Source of the DNA: Vesta saturnalis
Taxonomy: Eukaryota; Arthropoda; Insecta; Coleoptera; Lampyridae
NCBI GenBank assembly: GCA_036346205.1
Contig: JARFJB010001594.1
Coordinates: 930,001 to 994,000, forward strand
Direction of reading: 5' to 3'
Length of the DNA: 64,000 nucleotides
Below are positions 1 through 10,599 of the stretch, piece by piece; the first letter of the stretch is position 1; every line of letters begins with the position of its first letter. The position numbers and the translations under genes were made by a program. Below the pieces are notes generated by a model. That model worked only from the letters and a program-made list of their open reading frames with translations. It searched no databases and had not been told where the DNA came from.

Positions 1-1853
1 TTCAACATGAAACCACAGTGTTTTTATTTAACAGTAAGTTTTTACTGACTAACAAGTGAGTTTCATCTTATTTCAATTTAAAGTTTTGAACTGCTACAGT
101 GAAGTTTTTTCTACCAAATTTGATATAATTAAAATTACAGTTCGTGATATTTCTCTTTATAAAATTTAAAAAAGTATAATATGTAATGGTATATCAATGT
201 TAAATCTCACTGAACAGCCATTATTCTTATTAGGCACTATTACTTTAACGCCCTGTATATCAAAAACTAGCCATTAGATTAAGTTGGTCCAATGACAAAT
301 ATTGTTCAGATAGTTTTAGTCTATAACATATTAAAATTTCATTAAATTTGACTGTGGTCTAAAAACCCATAAGAGGTGTGCAGGGTCCTTTGTTGTCAAA
401 ATTTGTTTACATATATTAGAAAGCATTATGGCAGATAATTTTTTTAATGACATTCAAATGTACATAATTAAGAACCGAACCTGTTATTTACTGGATTAAT
501 TTTTACTGAAAATAGGAATTCGGAAAGTGGATAAAAAAATTGTTTTCGCTACAGAAAAATACGTCAATAAATCCCACCTATATGTTAAATTTAAAATGTT
601 TTTCTAATGTAAGATGAAAAGTTTCGATCAACGCCATGTCATAAAACCGTAAAATGGAATACATTCTCTATACATTACCGAAATATTAGGGTGTTGCTTT
701 ATAGAACCAAAATCCTCACATCGACATTTCCCAATACGAAAAACTTTTAACACAGAAATGACAGGCATAAAACTTTTCAATCCGTTACTAAAATTGAGAT
801 TTTCGCTATAAAAACTTGACAAAGCTACAAGAATTTACATTTTACAAAATTAAGTTGTGACATAATCAGTGATACTCAAAATTATGATAATTGAAAAAAG
901 TAATCAGATTATAAATGCAATATTTCAAAGCAGAAAATTCCAAAGCAAGATGATTTACGTACCGCCACATTTTTACGAAATTATCTCAAGTTTAATCTAC
1001 TTTCCCCCTTAAGAATATATTTCTACGTTTATAATTAAAATAAAAATCTTAAAGATAATAGAATTCGAATACTTCATCCAAAAAAGCAATTAAAAGTCTG
1101 AAATTACCTAATTTTGTAGTACCTTCCTAAAATAGAAAATCTTACATTTTGATACCGAATAAAATTTGTCTCTCTTTAAAGATTCCGGATACAATTCGAA
1201 ATAAAAAATTCAAAGTGCGGCATACAATCGTCGTTTCCGGTTGCGGAATGATTGAGGTTATGCTTCCCATTGACAAGGCTCGACCAGAAATAGAATGTTC
1301 TTTTGTTTTTTTGTTTCTTTTGTATTCTTTCGATTTACTGTCATTCGCCACTTACATTTTTTTATACTTCTTTTTTTTGTCACGAACCAATCTTTTCGAA
1401 TATTAAGAAGTGTGATACCTTGAGGGTAGTTTTGTGAAAAGATTTTGTAAATCGAAAAAAGGAATAAAGTAAATCTGAAGATAGGATTACGTTTAATCGA
1501 GTATAGAACTCCTTTGTCTGTCAAATTTAGGCTAGTTCTTAATATAGATTTATCTAACTAATTTCGGAATACTATTGAGTATATTACGCATGAATTCCGA
1601 TTCGCATCTCTATCCCGTTTAGATAACAATAGGTAGTAATATATTTTTGACTAGAAGCCCGGGTTCCGGAACTGTATACAATAAATGAATGATTTGAAAG
1701 CTAACCAACTTTCTAGTCATCTTTACGTTTCTTATAATAAATAGTATTGCTGAACCGGTTTGAAATAACCACAAACACAACTTTGGATAGGGCTAGAATC
1801 AATAAAATATAATTTCTATAAAGAGAAAAAAATTCCAAAAAGTTTAATCTATA
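1..1853. other. AT-rich DNA without a recognisable gene
   Basis: No reading frame here resembles a known family. Overlapping frames between about 1142 and 1524 on both strands have low-complexity Lys/Phe-rich content and look like chance. The sequence CCCTGTA at 251-257 matches the outer tip of the TACAGGG-type transposon ends seen elsewhere in the window, so a relic of such an element may end here. Confidence 0.5.
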
Positions 1854-1955
1854 TACATGGTGTCCCGGGTCGTAATGTCACTACTTAGTATACGTAATCT
1901 TCAGTCCAAATATAGTAAAAATTTCTAATAAAGTTTTTCTTAAAGTATAATAAAA
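1854..1955 (+). repeat. Left terminal inverted repeat of the outer mariner-like element
   Basis: This segment pairs with 9262-9361 on the opposite strand over about 100 bp with scattered mismatches. The shared block CACTACTTAGTATAC is unmistakable in both. The hAT insertion starts about 30 bp further in. Confidence 0.8.
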
Positions 1956-1986
1956 GTTGCTCAAAATGGCCGCTATTCCTCTAGAG

Positions 1987-4336
1987 CAGGGCTGTCCAAC
2001 TGCAAGTGCTCCAAGGGCCGCTTTAAAAAAAATGCGTTTTGGAGGGCCGCATTACAAAATACTTTGTATGCAACTTTATTAGTTAGTTTTAATACGTATG
2101 GTATATAAAGAAAAAACGCGTTTGTATTATTATTTTAATTTATTCAAAAAAATATCTACTTACAAAAAAAATTGTGAGAAATTTGAGGATGTTGATTTTC
2201 ACTAACTAATGCATCAATATTAACTTCAATATTTGTTGTTGATAAACGAAGCAACTGAGTAAGTGACTTATCAGAGAGGGAACATCTATATTTCGACTTT
2301 ATAAATTTCATATTGGGAAAGCTGCTTTCGCAAAGACACGTGCTTCCCAGCATTGAGCCCAGTGTAAGCCCTAAGTTGCGCAAGTTGGGATATCGTCTGG
2401 CAGCAATTTGAAAAAGTCCAATCCAGTTTCAGTTCTTCCTTGGTAAAAAGGATCTGATTGCAAGTCGCACAATTCCAGTTGAAGTTCTGCTCTGCTTACA
2501 TTCTCAACTGAAATTGTAAGGGGCTGGGTGAAAACTAAAATCTCTCTTTCTATTTGTTTAAAATCGCTAAATCGTTTATCAAATTCTTCTGCAACTGTGT
2601 CAATGTATTTTATGTGAGGTAAATTTAAAACTTCCTCAAAATCCTTTATTTCTTCAGAATGCTCTTTACAACTTGGAAAAAAATGAAAGATCTTTTTTTT
2701 CTAATGAAGACTTGAAAAGCTTAATCTTATTCTTAAATCCATTTATGTGTCCAAATAAGTTGGCAATATTCTGCTGTTTTCCTTGTAGCTTCAAATTCAA
2801 TTCGTTAAGGTTTGGATGTCAGGTCTGTTAAAAATGCAAGGTCTGCTAAAAATTGTACATCTACCATTTGATTTTCCAGTTCCGTAGTGTTGGACTTGAC
2901 TTCATCTTTAAGGAAAATAGGAATCTCCTTGCGTAGAGCGAAGAATCGTTGCAAACAATTTCCGGCGCTTAACCAACGAATATCGGAGTGAAGTAACAAG
3001 TCCCCATATGTAGCATCTACTTCGGCTAAAAAATCACGAAACTTTCTGTGGGTCAAAGCACGATTGCCCCCTCTAATAATATTAGTTATTTTAACAACCA
3101 CTTTCATGACATTCATTTGACGTACGGATTTTCCACATAGGGCCTCTTGGTGAATAATACAGTGTATCACAGGACAGTTGATGTTATTTTGTTTCAAGAA
3201 TCCTACAAATCCAATTTCAGTTCCTATCATAGCTCTGGCCCCATCAGTAACAATACAGGAACATTTATCGAATCCCCCGTAGTCTGATACCACCTTATTT
3301 ACAGCTTCAAAAATATCTGTACCCTTGGTTGTACCATGGAGAGGAATAAGATCAAGCAACTCCTCTGCTACACTGAAGTCGTTTTGAATAGTTCGAATAA
3401 TTACAAGCTGCCTAATGTCGGACAGATCAGTGCTTTCATCCAGGCACAGCGCAAAATATTTACATCCTTCAACCATGTTATGCAGTTTTTTGTATACATA
3501 TTGATTGATATGGTCCACCCGTCTTGCAATTGTTTGATGCGACACAGAATGTTTCGAATTTTTCGGCAATTTTTGTTTCATTGAATTGTTTTGCCATTTT
3601 GATTGCACAATTTTTAATTAGCACTCCATCACTGAAAGGTTTCTTCGCTCTGACAATTTCCAACGCTACTTCGTAAGAAGCGGCAATACTGCGCTTGTTA
3701 TCAGTTTCAGATTTTTTAAAAAATGTTGTTTGTTTGAGTTTTTTCTTATAATCAGTAATGATAGCCTTTCTTGACTCCCCTGTATATTGATGAAATGTTT
3801 TCTCGTGTAACGTAGTGTAATGTCTTTTCATATTATATTCTTTGGGAACCGATAGTACTTGTATACAAATAATGCACTGAAATTTATTATTGTTGTTTGT
3901 GATTAAATAGTCTGATTCCCAACGGTCATTATAAACTCGATGTTCGTTCGTTATTTTTCTTTTCTGCGAAGACATATTTCACTGAGTATTTCACTTAAAA
4001 AGGCTTTAGAATTGGTGCGTACTACACAGTAGAACAATTATTAACTAACTCTGCCCGTCCCGTTTGACTCAACCTGTTTATATATGGCGCGTGGCTTCCC
4101 GAATATTCGAGAGTGACCGAGTAAGATCGGTCCGATTTCCAGTAACTTCGCTGCGACCTTCGGTCCGTCGCCAGTGGCGTCACACGTTATTTTATTTGTA
4201 TTTTATGATTAATGTAACAAATGTGCATATTTCGTATTTGAAGGTAATTTATATATTGAGAAGCCCGTTCCGCGAGCCGCAAACAGTAACGTCGCGGTCC
4301 GTATGCGGCCCGTGGGCCTCGTGTTGGACAGCACTG
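1987..4336 (-). mobile_element. hAT-superfamily DNA transposon with perfect 8-bp target duplication
   Basis: The element begins CAGGGCTGTCCAAC and ends GTTGGACAGCACTG, near-perfect 14-bp inverted repeats of hAT type. It is flanked on both sides by the identical 8-mer CTCTAGAG (1979-1986 and 4337-4344), which fits the hAT target consensus nTnnnnAn. It is 2350 bp long and carries one minus-strand transposase pseudogene with a BED finger. Both flanks belong to the outer mariner-like element, so this insertion is younger than that element. The intact ends and duplication suggest moderate age, while the coding region is broken. Confidence 0.93.
2156..3975 (-). pseudogene. hAT transposase with BED zinc finger (GTF2IRD2/ZBED-like), frameshifted
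   Basis: This gene would encode a DNA-cutting hAT transposase acting in the nucleus on the 14-bp ends of its own element. The start is an ATG at 3975. The first part (3975-3478) has a BED-type finger, CIIC followed by HYTTLH, then the conserved KRHY block. The middle (3608-2805) holds the hAT catalytic region, with CLDESTD, VTDGARAM and CIIHQEALCGK. The C-terminal dimerisation region (2383-2156) contains CESSFPNMKFIKSKYR. The three parts lie in different frames: one shift near 3540, and a break between about 2805 and 2383. The family is widely copied as 'general transcription factor II-I repeat domain-containing' proteins in animal genomes. The resemblance to GTF2IRD2 reflects an old domestication of such a transposase, not a host gene here. 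Confidence 0.9.
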
Positions 4337-4349
4337 CTCTAGAGGCATA

Positions 4350-4625
4350 TTCTGACTCATCTAGTTGCCTTATGTAACATATCATTATTCTTCCCAACCA
4401 AATCGGCTCCCTTTTCTAAGATCCTTAACAGTTGCTGTTGTGTTTGGTAAACCATATTTTTCATGAGATCAGGGTGTTGTTCTCCTCTACCAATTACGTA
4501 CTTCAAATCGTTGATTTAAGAATTGTCTTACGCGTAAAGGAAAGTGCGCTGGGGCACAGTCGTGCTGACACCACATACCTTATGGCTAGAGGGACATATT
4601 TCCTAGATGATCTTCTAGAAAATTT
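4350..4625 (-). pseudogene. C-terminal fragment of the outer mariner-like transposase
   Basis: The minus strand reads the motif WCQHDCAPAHF near 4580-4545. This is the second-aspartate region of arthropod Tc1/mariner-type transposases (usually QHDGAPAHF). Downstream frames give RQFLNQRF, then IGRG, then a C-terminal stretch with LMKNMVYQTQQQ ending at a stop near 4355. The expected WPPRSPDL block is deleted and frames change several times. The hAT insertion on one side and the pogo-like insertion on the other cut this gene from its upstream part at 8650-8900. Confidence 0.65.
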
Positions 4626-4785
4626 AATTACCGTAAAATGGGGTTACTATGTGACGGATTTCGAACATTTTCGTTCCTACGCGGAAAAATTAGCAACAAA
4701 AACTCGAATTGGTAATGCGATTACGTTGCTACAACCTTCCCTCACACCATGTTAAGTTCAAAAAGTCCACATCTTCAACACAAAC

Positions 4786-6267
4786 AATTCACAGCCCAAC
4801 AAAATAATGTTTTTTCTTGGTGCCGGAAAACTAAGAACTGATTTTGGATATTTTTGATGTGCTGATTCCAAAAATACCTGGCTTTTTTTTGTAGAAGCTC
4901 TAGTTTTTGCGATACGGGCTAATTGATCTTAGTTCTGATAAAACGCAAAAATAATGAAATTATGACATCTTTGGAGGACAAAAATGAAATTTCATACATA
5001 GATCATTAGAGTCTAATTAGCTAGTTTGAGTTATTTGGTATTATTCATTCATTAGTGTAAAACCCAACTTTCCAATACTCCTATCAAAAACTAATCAGTA
5101 CGCCATATTACCTCGTATATATCTCTGCTTGAAATGTGTGCTTTTACATAATGGTAATAAATATGGCTCAATACCCATTGGTCATTCTACCAGCATGAAG
5201 GAGGAATATGAGGCAATATCACTAGTCCTGAAAAAAATTAAGTATGAAGAACATCAGTGGATGATTTGTGTCGACCTAAAAATGGTAAACTTCCTCCTTG
5301 GACAGCAAAGTGGATATACAAAATATCCTTGTTTTTTATGTCTTTGGGACAGCAGAGCTAAGGCTCAGCACTGGGTTAACCGAAATTGGCCTTTAAGAAA
5401 TGTTATGATTCAAGGAAAGCAAAACGTAAACAACGAACCTTTGGTTGCGAGAGAGAAAATCATATTTCCACCCTTACATATCAAGTTGAGGCTTATGAAG
5501 CAATTTGTGAAGGCTTTAAATCGAGATGGACTTTGTTTTGGCTACTTGATACACAAATTTCCTGGGATTAGCACGGAAAAACTGAAAGCCGGAATATTCG
5601 ATGGCCCTCAGATAAGGCAGCTTATTAAAGATCCACAATTTACGGCATCAATGAGTGAGATTGAATCTAACGCTTGGTGTTCATTTGTTCAAGTAGTACA
5701 AAATTTTCTTGGAAATCATAAGGCAAAGAATTATATAGAATTAGTGGAAAATATGCTTTCGAACTTTAATACTCTCGGTTGTAACATGAGCATAAAAGTT
5801 CACTACCTCCACAGCCACTTAGATCGGTTTCCAGAAAACCTAGGGGATGTGAGTGAAGAACAGGGGGAAAGATTCCATCAGGACATTAAAACTATGGAAG
5901 ATCGATATCAAGGAAGATGGGGTAGCCCCATGATGGCCGACTACTGTTGGAGTCTTCAGCGAGACTGTCCTGGTAAACACCATGCTAAAAAGTCCTATAA
6001 AAGAAATTTTTTAAGTGATATGTAAATATATATTTATTTATTTCATTGGATTGTTTGTGTTTTTTTAACCGGCAGTTCGAGAATATAATAGTAATAATGT
6101 AAAATGTATCAGAGTTAAAAAATAAGATGATTTCTTTCTAAAAAAAAGGTCTCAAAAATTAGATCTGATAGAAAAAATCTGACGGCAGTTTTGGATTCTG
6201 CACCCAAACATTACATAAAAACAGTTACAAAAACCCCTGCACCAAAATATGTGTTGGGCTGTGAATT
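4786..6267 (+). mobile_element. Small terminal-inverted-repeat element carrying an uncharacterised arthropod repeat protein
   Basis: The interval is bounded by AATTCACAGCCCAACA (4786-4801) and its exact inverse (6252-6267). If AATT is a 4-bp target duplication, the element proper is 4790-6263 and starts CACAGCCC. It lies inside the pogo-like element and contains one long plus-strand frame (5129-6025). It is therefore the youngest visible insertion of this nest. I cannot assign it to a named transposon superfamily; the short perfect inverted repeats support a DNA transposon or a non-autonomous derivative of one. Confidence 0.7.
5129..6025 (+). pseudogene. Uncharacterised arthropod repeat-encoded protein, N-terminally truncated
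   Basis: An open frame of 298 codons runs without interruption to a TAA at 6023-6025. Conserved blocks recognisable from many uncharacterised arthropod repeat proteins are GSIPIGHS, MVNFLLGQQ, YTKYPCFLCLWDSR, PPLHIKLRLMKQFVKALN, AGIFDGPQIRQL, HLDRFPENLG, EEQGERFHQDI and MADYCWSL. The family normally extends well upstream of this point. Here the frame opens at a TTG inside the conserved LKCVLLHNG block and the first in-frame ATG is near 5195, so the N-terminal part is missing. A CxxC-like pair (FLCLW region) and several invariant His, Asp and Glu residues suggest an enzyme or nucleic-acid-binding fold, but no function is known to me. It lies between inverted repeats at 4786 and 6267, so it is best read as a transposon protein. 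Confidence 0.75.
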
Positions 6268-6285
6268 ATATTTAGGTTAAAAGTT

Positions 6286-6324
6286 GTCACAAAGTTGCCC
6301 CTATGGGTAGGGCAACTTTGTGAC
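6286..6324. repeat. Subterminal palindromic repeat of the pogo-like element (left side)
   Basis: GTCACAAAGTTGCCCC at 6286-6301 is followed by its inverse, GGGCAACTTTGTGAC, at 6310-6324. The same unit recurs near the other end at 8171-8211. Paired subterminal motifs like these are expected transposase-binding sites; this role is inferred. Confidence 0.7.
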
Positions 6325-6468
6325 AGTACTGTTTTCGGCTAAAAATGAACGGGAAAAAGAAGTGGCACAAAATTACACCATAGAAGGTTTATTTTACCTT
6401 ATCTACATTTGGTTTTTTCCTTTAGCGACTTTACAATTGTCATTTAAATCATTATTACATGTACATAT

Positions 6469-8110
6469 CTAATCAAGATCTTTAACATCAAACATGCCTC
6501 GCTTGCCTACCGGCCTAGGGGGTTCAATCGTGTACAAAACCTCTTCTTTCGAGTACAAAATAGCGTCTTCGCGGGTCGGCCATTTCCAATACATTTTGGA
6601 CCTCTCCATAGTGCTGACGATGTACCCCTTAGGTTTAACTTCCGTCACTCTTCCCGGGAAAAGTTTTTCTTCGAAGTTAACAACGACAAAATCGTAACCC
6701 TTACACTTACTATAGTCGCTCGGGACGTTGCTAGGACCAGCCTGTGAAGTGACAGAAGTGGTAGAAGAGTCCGTTTCTGACAGGTAATGGAAACCTTCTG
6801 TGATGTCGGAGCCACTCGTGTCTTCTTCCGACCACTTCTTGTTGTTGTCGTGCTCGTCATCGGAACATTTGCTGTCACTACTTGCTTCCGCGTTGTCGTC
6901 CTCAATAGAAGGCTTTTTCTTTGGTCGTTTATTTGTGGTACTGGTACCGGAGGAAGTGCTGACCTCCTGTATGGCTGTCGGTTTTTTCGATTTCATAGCT
7001 TCTTCTACGTCGGCAACGGATATGCTTTTCCCCGCTAGAACGTTCAGCATCTTCCTCCTCTTGGTGGTCCGCTTTCCAGTCACCTCTTCTCTCCTCTTAA
7101 TTAAGTCCTCTAAGAACGCATCACCTACCGCGTCCGCCACAGATTCCAAGCTTTCTCCGAGAACTGTTTTGGGAAGCCGCCGGAGAACTTCCGATTTGTC
7201 TAGAGAGAAAATCCCGGTCTTCCGGAATCCTGATTTCAGATTTTTTTCGATAGTTTTGTCCACTTCGATGATCAGTTTTTTTTAATAGACCGGTCAGTTC
7301 ATCCTTCGGCACGGATGTGCAGCGGCTCCCAGAGGTAGATGTTTTCCATGTCGTCAAAACTGAACGCCAAGCTATTTTCATAGCACGAAACACGGCAACA
7401 TCTAAGGGCTGCAGTGGATGAGTCGCATTTGGTGGGAGCGCGATGAATTTAATATTGTGCTTTTCGCACAGGCGAAGCACCTGGAGGCTGATGTGGCAAC
7501 TTAAATTATCCCCAAGGAGAGCTTTTGAACCATCTTAATTTTGCTTACTTCTGCATCTGTTGAGGCCCTTGCATAATTGATGTTTTTTGACACGCGTTCA
7601 GAGAGAATATCTTTGTGGCGTTTCATAAAACATATAGCCCATTCTCTACCAGGGAAGTTACCATCTTTAAAGCTTTTCTTCCGGTTCGGTCGAGATACGC
7701 CCTCACCACACAACGCAAGTCAAAAGTTGTAATCGGGAAGCCAAATGAAGACATTGCAATTGCATGGGCAAGGAAACGCTTCTCATCCTCCACCGTAAAA
7801 GCAGGTTGATGGCCAGACTTTCGAATTGGTAGATCGCGTAGTTCCCGATTCTGTTTGGTCTTCAACCACAAGGTGTTCCGATGAATATTAAACCTAAGAT
7901 GGAAAGGAAAAACACGTATAAAACATGCTAACATCTATTTTGCGCAAGAAAATCGACAATGTATCGGTATAAAGAGAGATTATCTACTAACCTTTCAGAT
8001 GCTGCCCTCAATGACATTTTCTGTGAAAGGACCAACTCAACAGCATTCAATGTTTCTTCAGTATAACTTTGGTACGGCCGGGCACCGAGTTTCCTTTTAT
8101 AATTCCTCAT
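6469..8110 (-). pseudogene. pogo-like DDE transposase with intron, internally deleted and frameshifted
   Basis: This gene would encode the transposase of the surrounding pogo-like element. Exon 1 starts at an ATG at 8110 and encodes a psq-type helix-turn-helix (EETLNAVELV, MSLRAASER). A canonical GT-AG intron (7991 to 7894) joins it exactly to FNIHRNTLW. Next comes a CENPB-type region (GNFPGREWAICFMKRH), reached through a one-base frameshift near 7690. The catalytic core is cut: the first aspartate region is deleted at about 7525. The second (LLGDNLSCHIS) and third (LPPNATHPLQPLDVAVF) survive. Another shift occurs in an oligo-T run near 7280. The C-terminal part (7263-6469) has NLKSGFRKTGIFSLD, an acidic Ser-rich linker and a final small domain with FPGRVTEVKPKGY. 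The deleted catalytic region means it cannot be active. Confidence 0.9.
7894..7991 (-). other. Intron in the pogo-like transposase gene
   Basis: On the minus strand the intron begins GTTAGTAG and ends TTTCCATCTTAG. Splicing joins AG to G and restores the conserved RAASER-FNIHRNTLW helix-turn-helix sequence. The 98-bp size is typical of insects. Confidence 0.8.
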
Positions 8111-8170
8111 TTTGCTTTAAAAGTTGAAAAATCAACAAAAACTACATATAATTTTAATTAAAAACATAAT

Positions 8171-8211
8171 GGGGCAAGTTTGTGACAGTTAGCGCGTCAC
8201 AAAGTTGCCCC
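8171..8211. repeat. Subterminal palindromic repeat of the pogo-like element (right side)
   Basis: GGGGCAAGTTTGTGAC at 8171-8186 and GTCACAAAGTTGCCCC at 8196-8211 form an inverted pair matching the 6286-6324 pair. They lie just upstream of the transposase ATG at 8110, where they could also overlap its promoter. Confidence 0.7.
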
Positions 8212-8649
8212 ACAAAGTGTCGACATTTTAGTCTTTTTGTTACATCATAAAAAAACATGACTTTATTAAGTTTAGATTACAGTTTCACTTAGCCTATGTA
8301 TTAACAATCAAATGTACATACCAATAGTCGCTGTATTTTTCGTAGGGACAGGTCAAGCAGACAAAGTTTACGGGAAATCAATAATGCACGCCACACAACA
8401 AGATTTAATCTATCACTGTACAGTCTCACACGTGCCTGAGCTTTCTGCCGACTTCCGGTAGGTATCATGGCATGTCAGACGAGTCTATTGCGCGGTAAGT
8501 CCCTTTCCGGACGCTTATGTTCGCGGCGCGGGATTTAAAGCACGGGAAAAAGAGCGTGTGTCACAAAGTAACCCCAGCAGTCACACAGTAACCCCATTTT
8601 ACGGTATCTGTTTGTGGTTAAATGAATGGGCAAATGAGCATGTTATCAA

Positions 8650-8900
8650 TAATTCACCAAACTTTTATTGAAAATCTATGTTGATGATTCGAGTGTGTGA
8701 TTTCATGTGAATTCTTTAAATTCTTTCTATTCATTAATCAATTCCTTGTAAATGTTGACTCATCCGTGAATAAAGTTTTATTAACGACCTGTCGATTCTC
8801 AGTTATCCAGCAGCAAGATTCCACGCGTGGAATCTGTGGACAAGTGAGCTTGAACAGGCTGGATATGAAATGTATAAAAACCATGAGGTTTTAATGTCCT
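8650..8900 (-). pseudogene. First catalytic-aspartate region of the outer mariner-like transposase
   Basis: The minus strand encodes WITENRQVVNKTLFTDEST, followed by a stop and then RKN. This matches the LFSDEATF-type first DDE motif of arthropod Tc1/mariner transposases. It lies upstream on the minus strand of the QHDCAPAHF fragment at 4350-4625, from which the pogo-like insertion separates it. An open stretch further upstream (9174-8923, minus) may be more of the N-terminal region, but I do not recognise it. Confidence 0.6.
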
Positions 8901-9261
8901 CCAAAGTCGCATTCGAGGTACATTAAGATGCGCAGATATTCCTGCTAGGATTATTATAAATTTCTTGAAGCATGTTCTTCACATTTGTCAGTGCTTGTTG
9001 TATTGGACATTCAGTCGGTGTCTTCGGAAAGTTTCGTACAAGCGTAGGTGGTTGTATACGTTTTGTAAAACTCGTCGGTCTGGTATTTGCCGGTTTGGAA
9101 ATCTCAAGGCATACTCTCGCACAGCTGCCGCTAAGTTGTATCACAAAAACGGTAAATGTAATGGATATCGGCATACTCTTGCGTTATAAAAGTCAAAATT
9201 TCGAAATCAACTTTGGCGTTTGACAACTTTAACACTTTAACTAACCTCTGCATGATGAAAA

Positions 9262-9361
9262 CGGTTTATTTTAAGGGAAAACTTTATTAGAACTTTTTAC
9301 TCTATTTGGGCTGAAGATTATGTATACTAAGTAGTGACATTACGTTGTGACACACCCTGTA
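9262..9361 (-). repeat. Right terminal inverted repeat of the outer mariner-like element
   Basis: This is the reverse complement partner of 1854-1955. It ends CACACCCTGTA, the common tip shared with several other repeats in the window. Confidence 0.8.
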
Positions 9362-10572
9362 CATAAGAATAAATGTGCGTCTGTTTGTAACCACTCATAT
9401 TTGGAACGTAGGTTGGTCTTGGTCCACCATGGGTTTTATGGATAGTGACTAACCCAATAGGAGGCGTTGGTGGCCACATATTTCAAAAAATTATATTTAT
9501 GGCCCGATTAAGTTCATATTCGGAATATGTTATTTAGGGTACATAAATTATTGCACAAAACCCATTTTATTGGTAAATATAGAAATCTCAATTCTAGCAC
9601 AAGATCTGAGAGTCGGTTAGTTATATTATAACTCACATTTAATTTATCTATATTATGTAGTAGGGTGTCGTATAAGGGGTTGAATTAGAAAAACATCCAT
9701 AACTTCCGAACCAGTGGTGGCAAACTTTTTCGATAGAGACGGGTATTTTTTTAAAGAGAAAACTAAATAAAATTATGATTTTTTTGAATGGAAAAACCAA
9801 AGTGTATAAATGAAATATATTTATTAGAATTAATAATTAGTATCTTATAACGTAATGAAAACTTATGTTAGTAGGACATCTCACTTTGTTTGTCATAACT
9901 AAGTAAATCAATGTTAATTTCGTTTGAGGTTGTTTCTGCGCAGAACGTCGGTGATTCGTGTTCTCACCTGTGATTTCATGTGCTTCATCCGATAAAACAC
10001 TTGTAACGCGTAAAAATCGGTATCGTATCTTTTCGGATCGATTTTATAATTTTCTCTTATTACTGTTTAATTCATGTATTTTATAGATACCTGTTACTTT
10101 GCTGAGTTACCACCAGGTGGTACCATTGAATAATTACATATTACTAAACATGCTTTATTGAAATACATCTGTTTAACATTTTGATTACAACCAAAGTTTT
10201 AACAAAAAAATTTTGTGGAATGCCTTGTTCCTAAGGTGTGGTTCCTATCTAAAACGGCCATTTTGTGTAATGTAAAAACATTGTAGAAAATTTCTCTTGT
10301 TGCTATTTGTTCGGTGTATTTGACCATTTCTATATGAAAATTGTCATAGAAAATATTTGTTTACTTTGTAAAGTAATATAATCGCTATTTATGCGGATGT
10401 AAAATAATGTTACTTGCACCAAAGGGGCTTAATATACGATAATTTAATATTGTTTCTTACAATAATTATAATTTAACCAAATCGGGTTGAAACATTCACA
10501 TAGAGCTCATCTTCGATCTACAGAGCGAGCATTGTGCTAACCTAAAAGGTATATTTACGGCAATGCCGAACA
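9362..10572. other. AT-rich DNA without a gene
   Basis: I see no coding similarity and no clear repeat ends here. The stretch TAGGGTGTCGTATAAGGGG near 9660 is only loosely similar to the TACAGGGTGT repeat tips. Confidence 0.5.
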
Positions 10573-10599
10573 TTGTATATACATGCTCATAAAACATGT

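Larger units (their letters stand above)
4629..8606 (-). mobile_element. pogo-like DNA transposon, itself interrupted by another element
   Basis: The outer ends form a 27-bp inverted repeat with one mismatch: TACCGTAAAATGGGGTTACT at 4629 and its complement ending at 8606. TA at each end fits the pogo/Tc1 target. Inside lie subterminal repeats of a related motif (GTCACAAAGTTGCCCC) at 6286, 6310, 8171 and 8196, probably transposase-binding sites. Removing the nested element at 4786-6267 leaves about 2.5 kb, a normal pogo size. The transposase pseudogene is on the minus strand at 6469-8110. The element sits in the outer mariner-like element and splits its transposase gene. Confidence 0.88.
1854..9361 (-). 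mobile_element. Tc1/mariner-superfamily element (TACAGGG ends) interrupted by nested transposons
   Basis: Inverted repeats of about 100 bp bound this interval. The left end reads TACATGGTGTC, and the right end read on the other strand gives TACAGGGTGTG. Both then share the blocks CGTAATGTCACTACTTAGTA, AATCTTCAG and TTCTAATAAAGTTTT. The flanking TA fits Tc1/mariner target duplication. Two younger insertions, hAT at 1987-4336 and pogo-like at 4629-8606, account for about 6.3 kb, so the original element was only about 1.2 kb. Transposase remnants survive on the minus strand at about 8650-8900 (TLFTDESTF, a DDE motif) and 4350-4625 (QHDCAPAHF, a second DDE motif). The order is correct for one minus-strand gene split by the insertions. 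The element is long dead. Confidence 0.8.

Noticed and set aside
1142..1524. Overlapping open frames on both strands
   Set aside because: No family motifs; low-complexity Lys/Phe content expected from AT-rich DNA.
4432..4755. Plus-strand frame of 107 codons
   Set aside because: It crosses the boundary between the outer element and the pogo-like insertion, and lies opposite a recognisable mariner-like fragment on the minus strand.
6494..7285. Plus-strand open frames of up to 161 codons opposite the pogo-like transposase
   Set aside because: They are antisense shadows of the transposase C-terminal region, which has clear family motifs on the minus strand.
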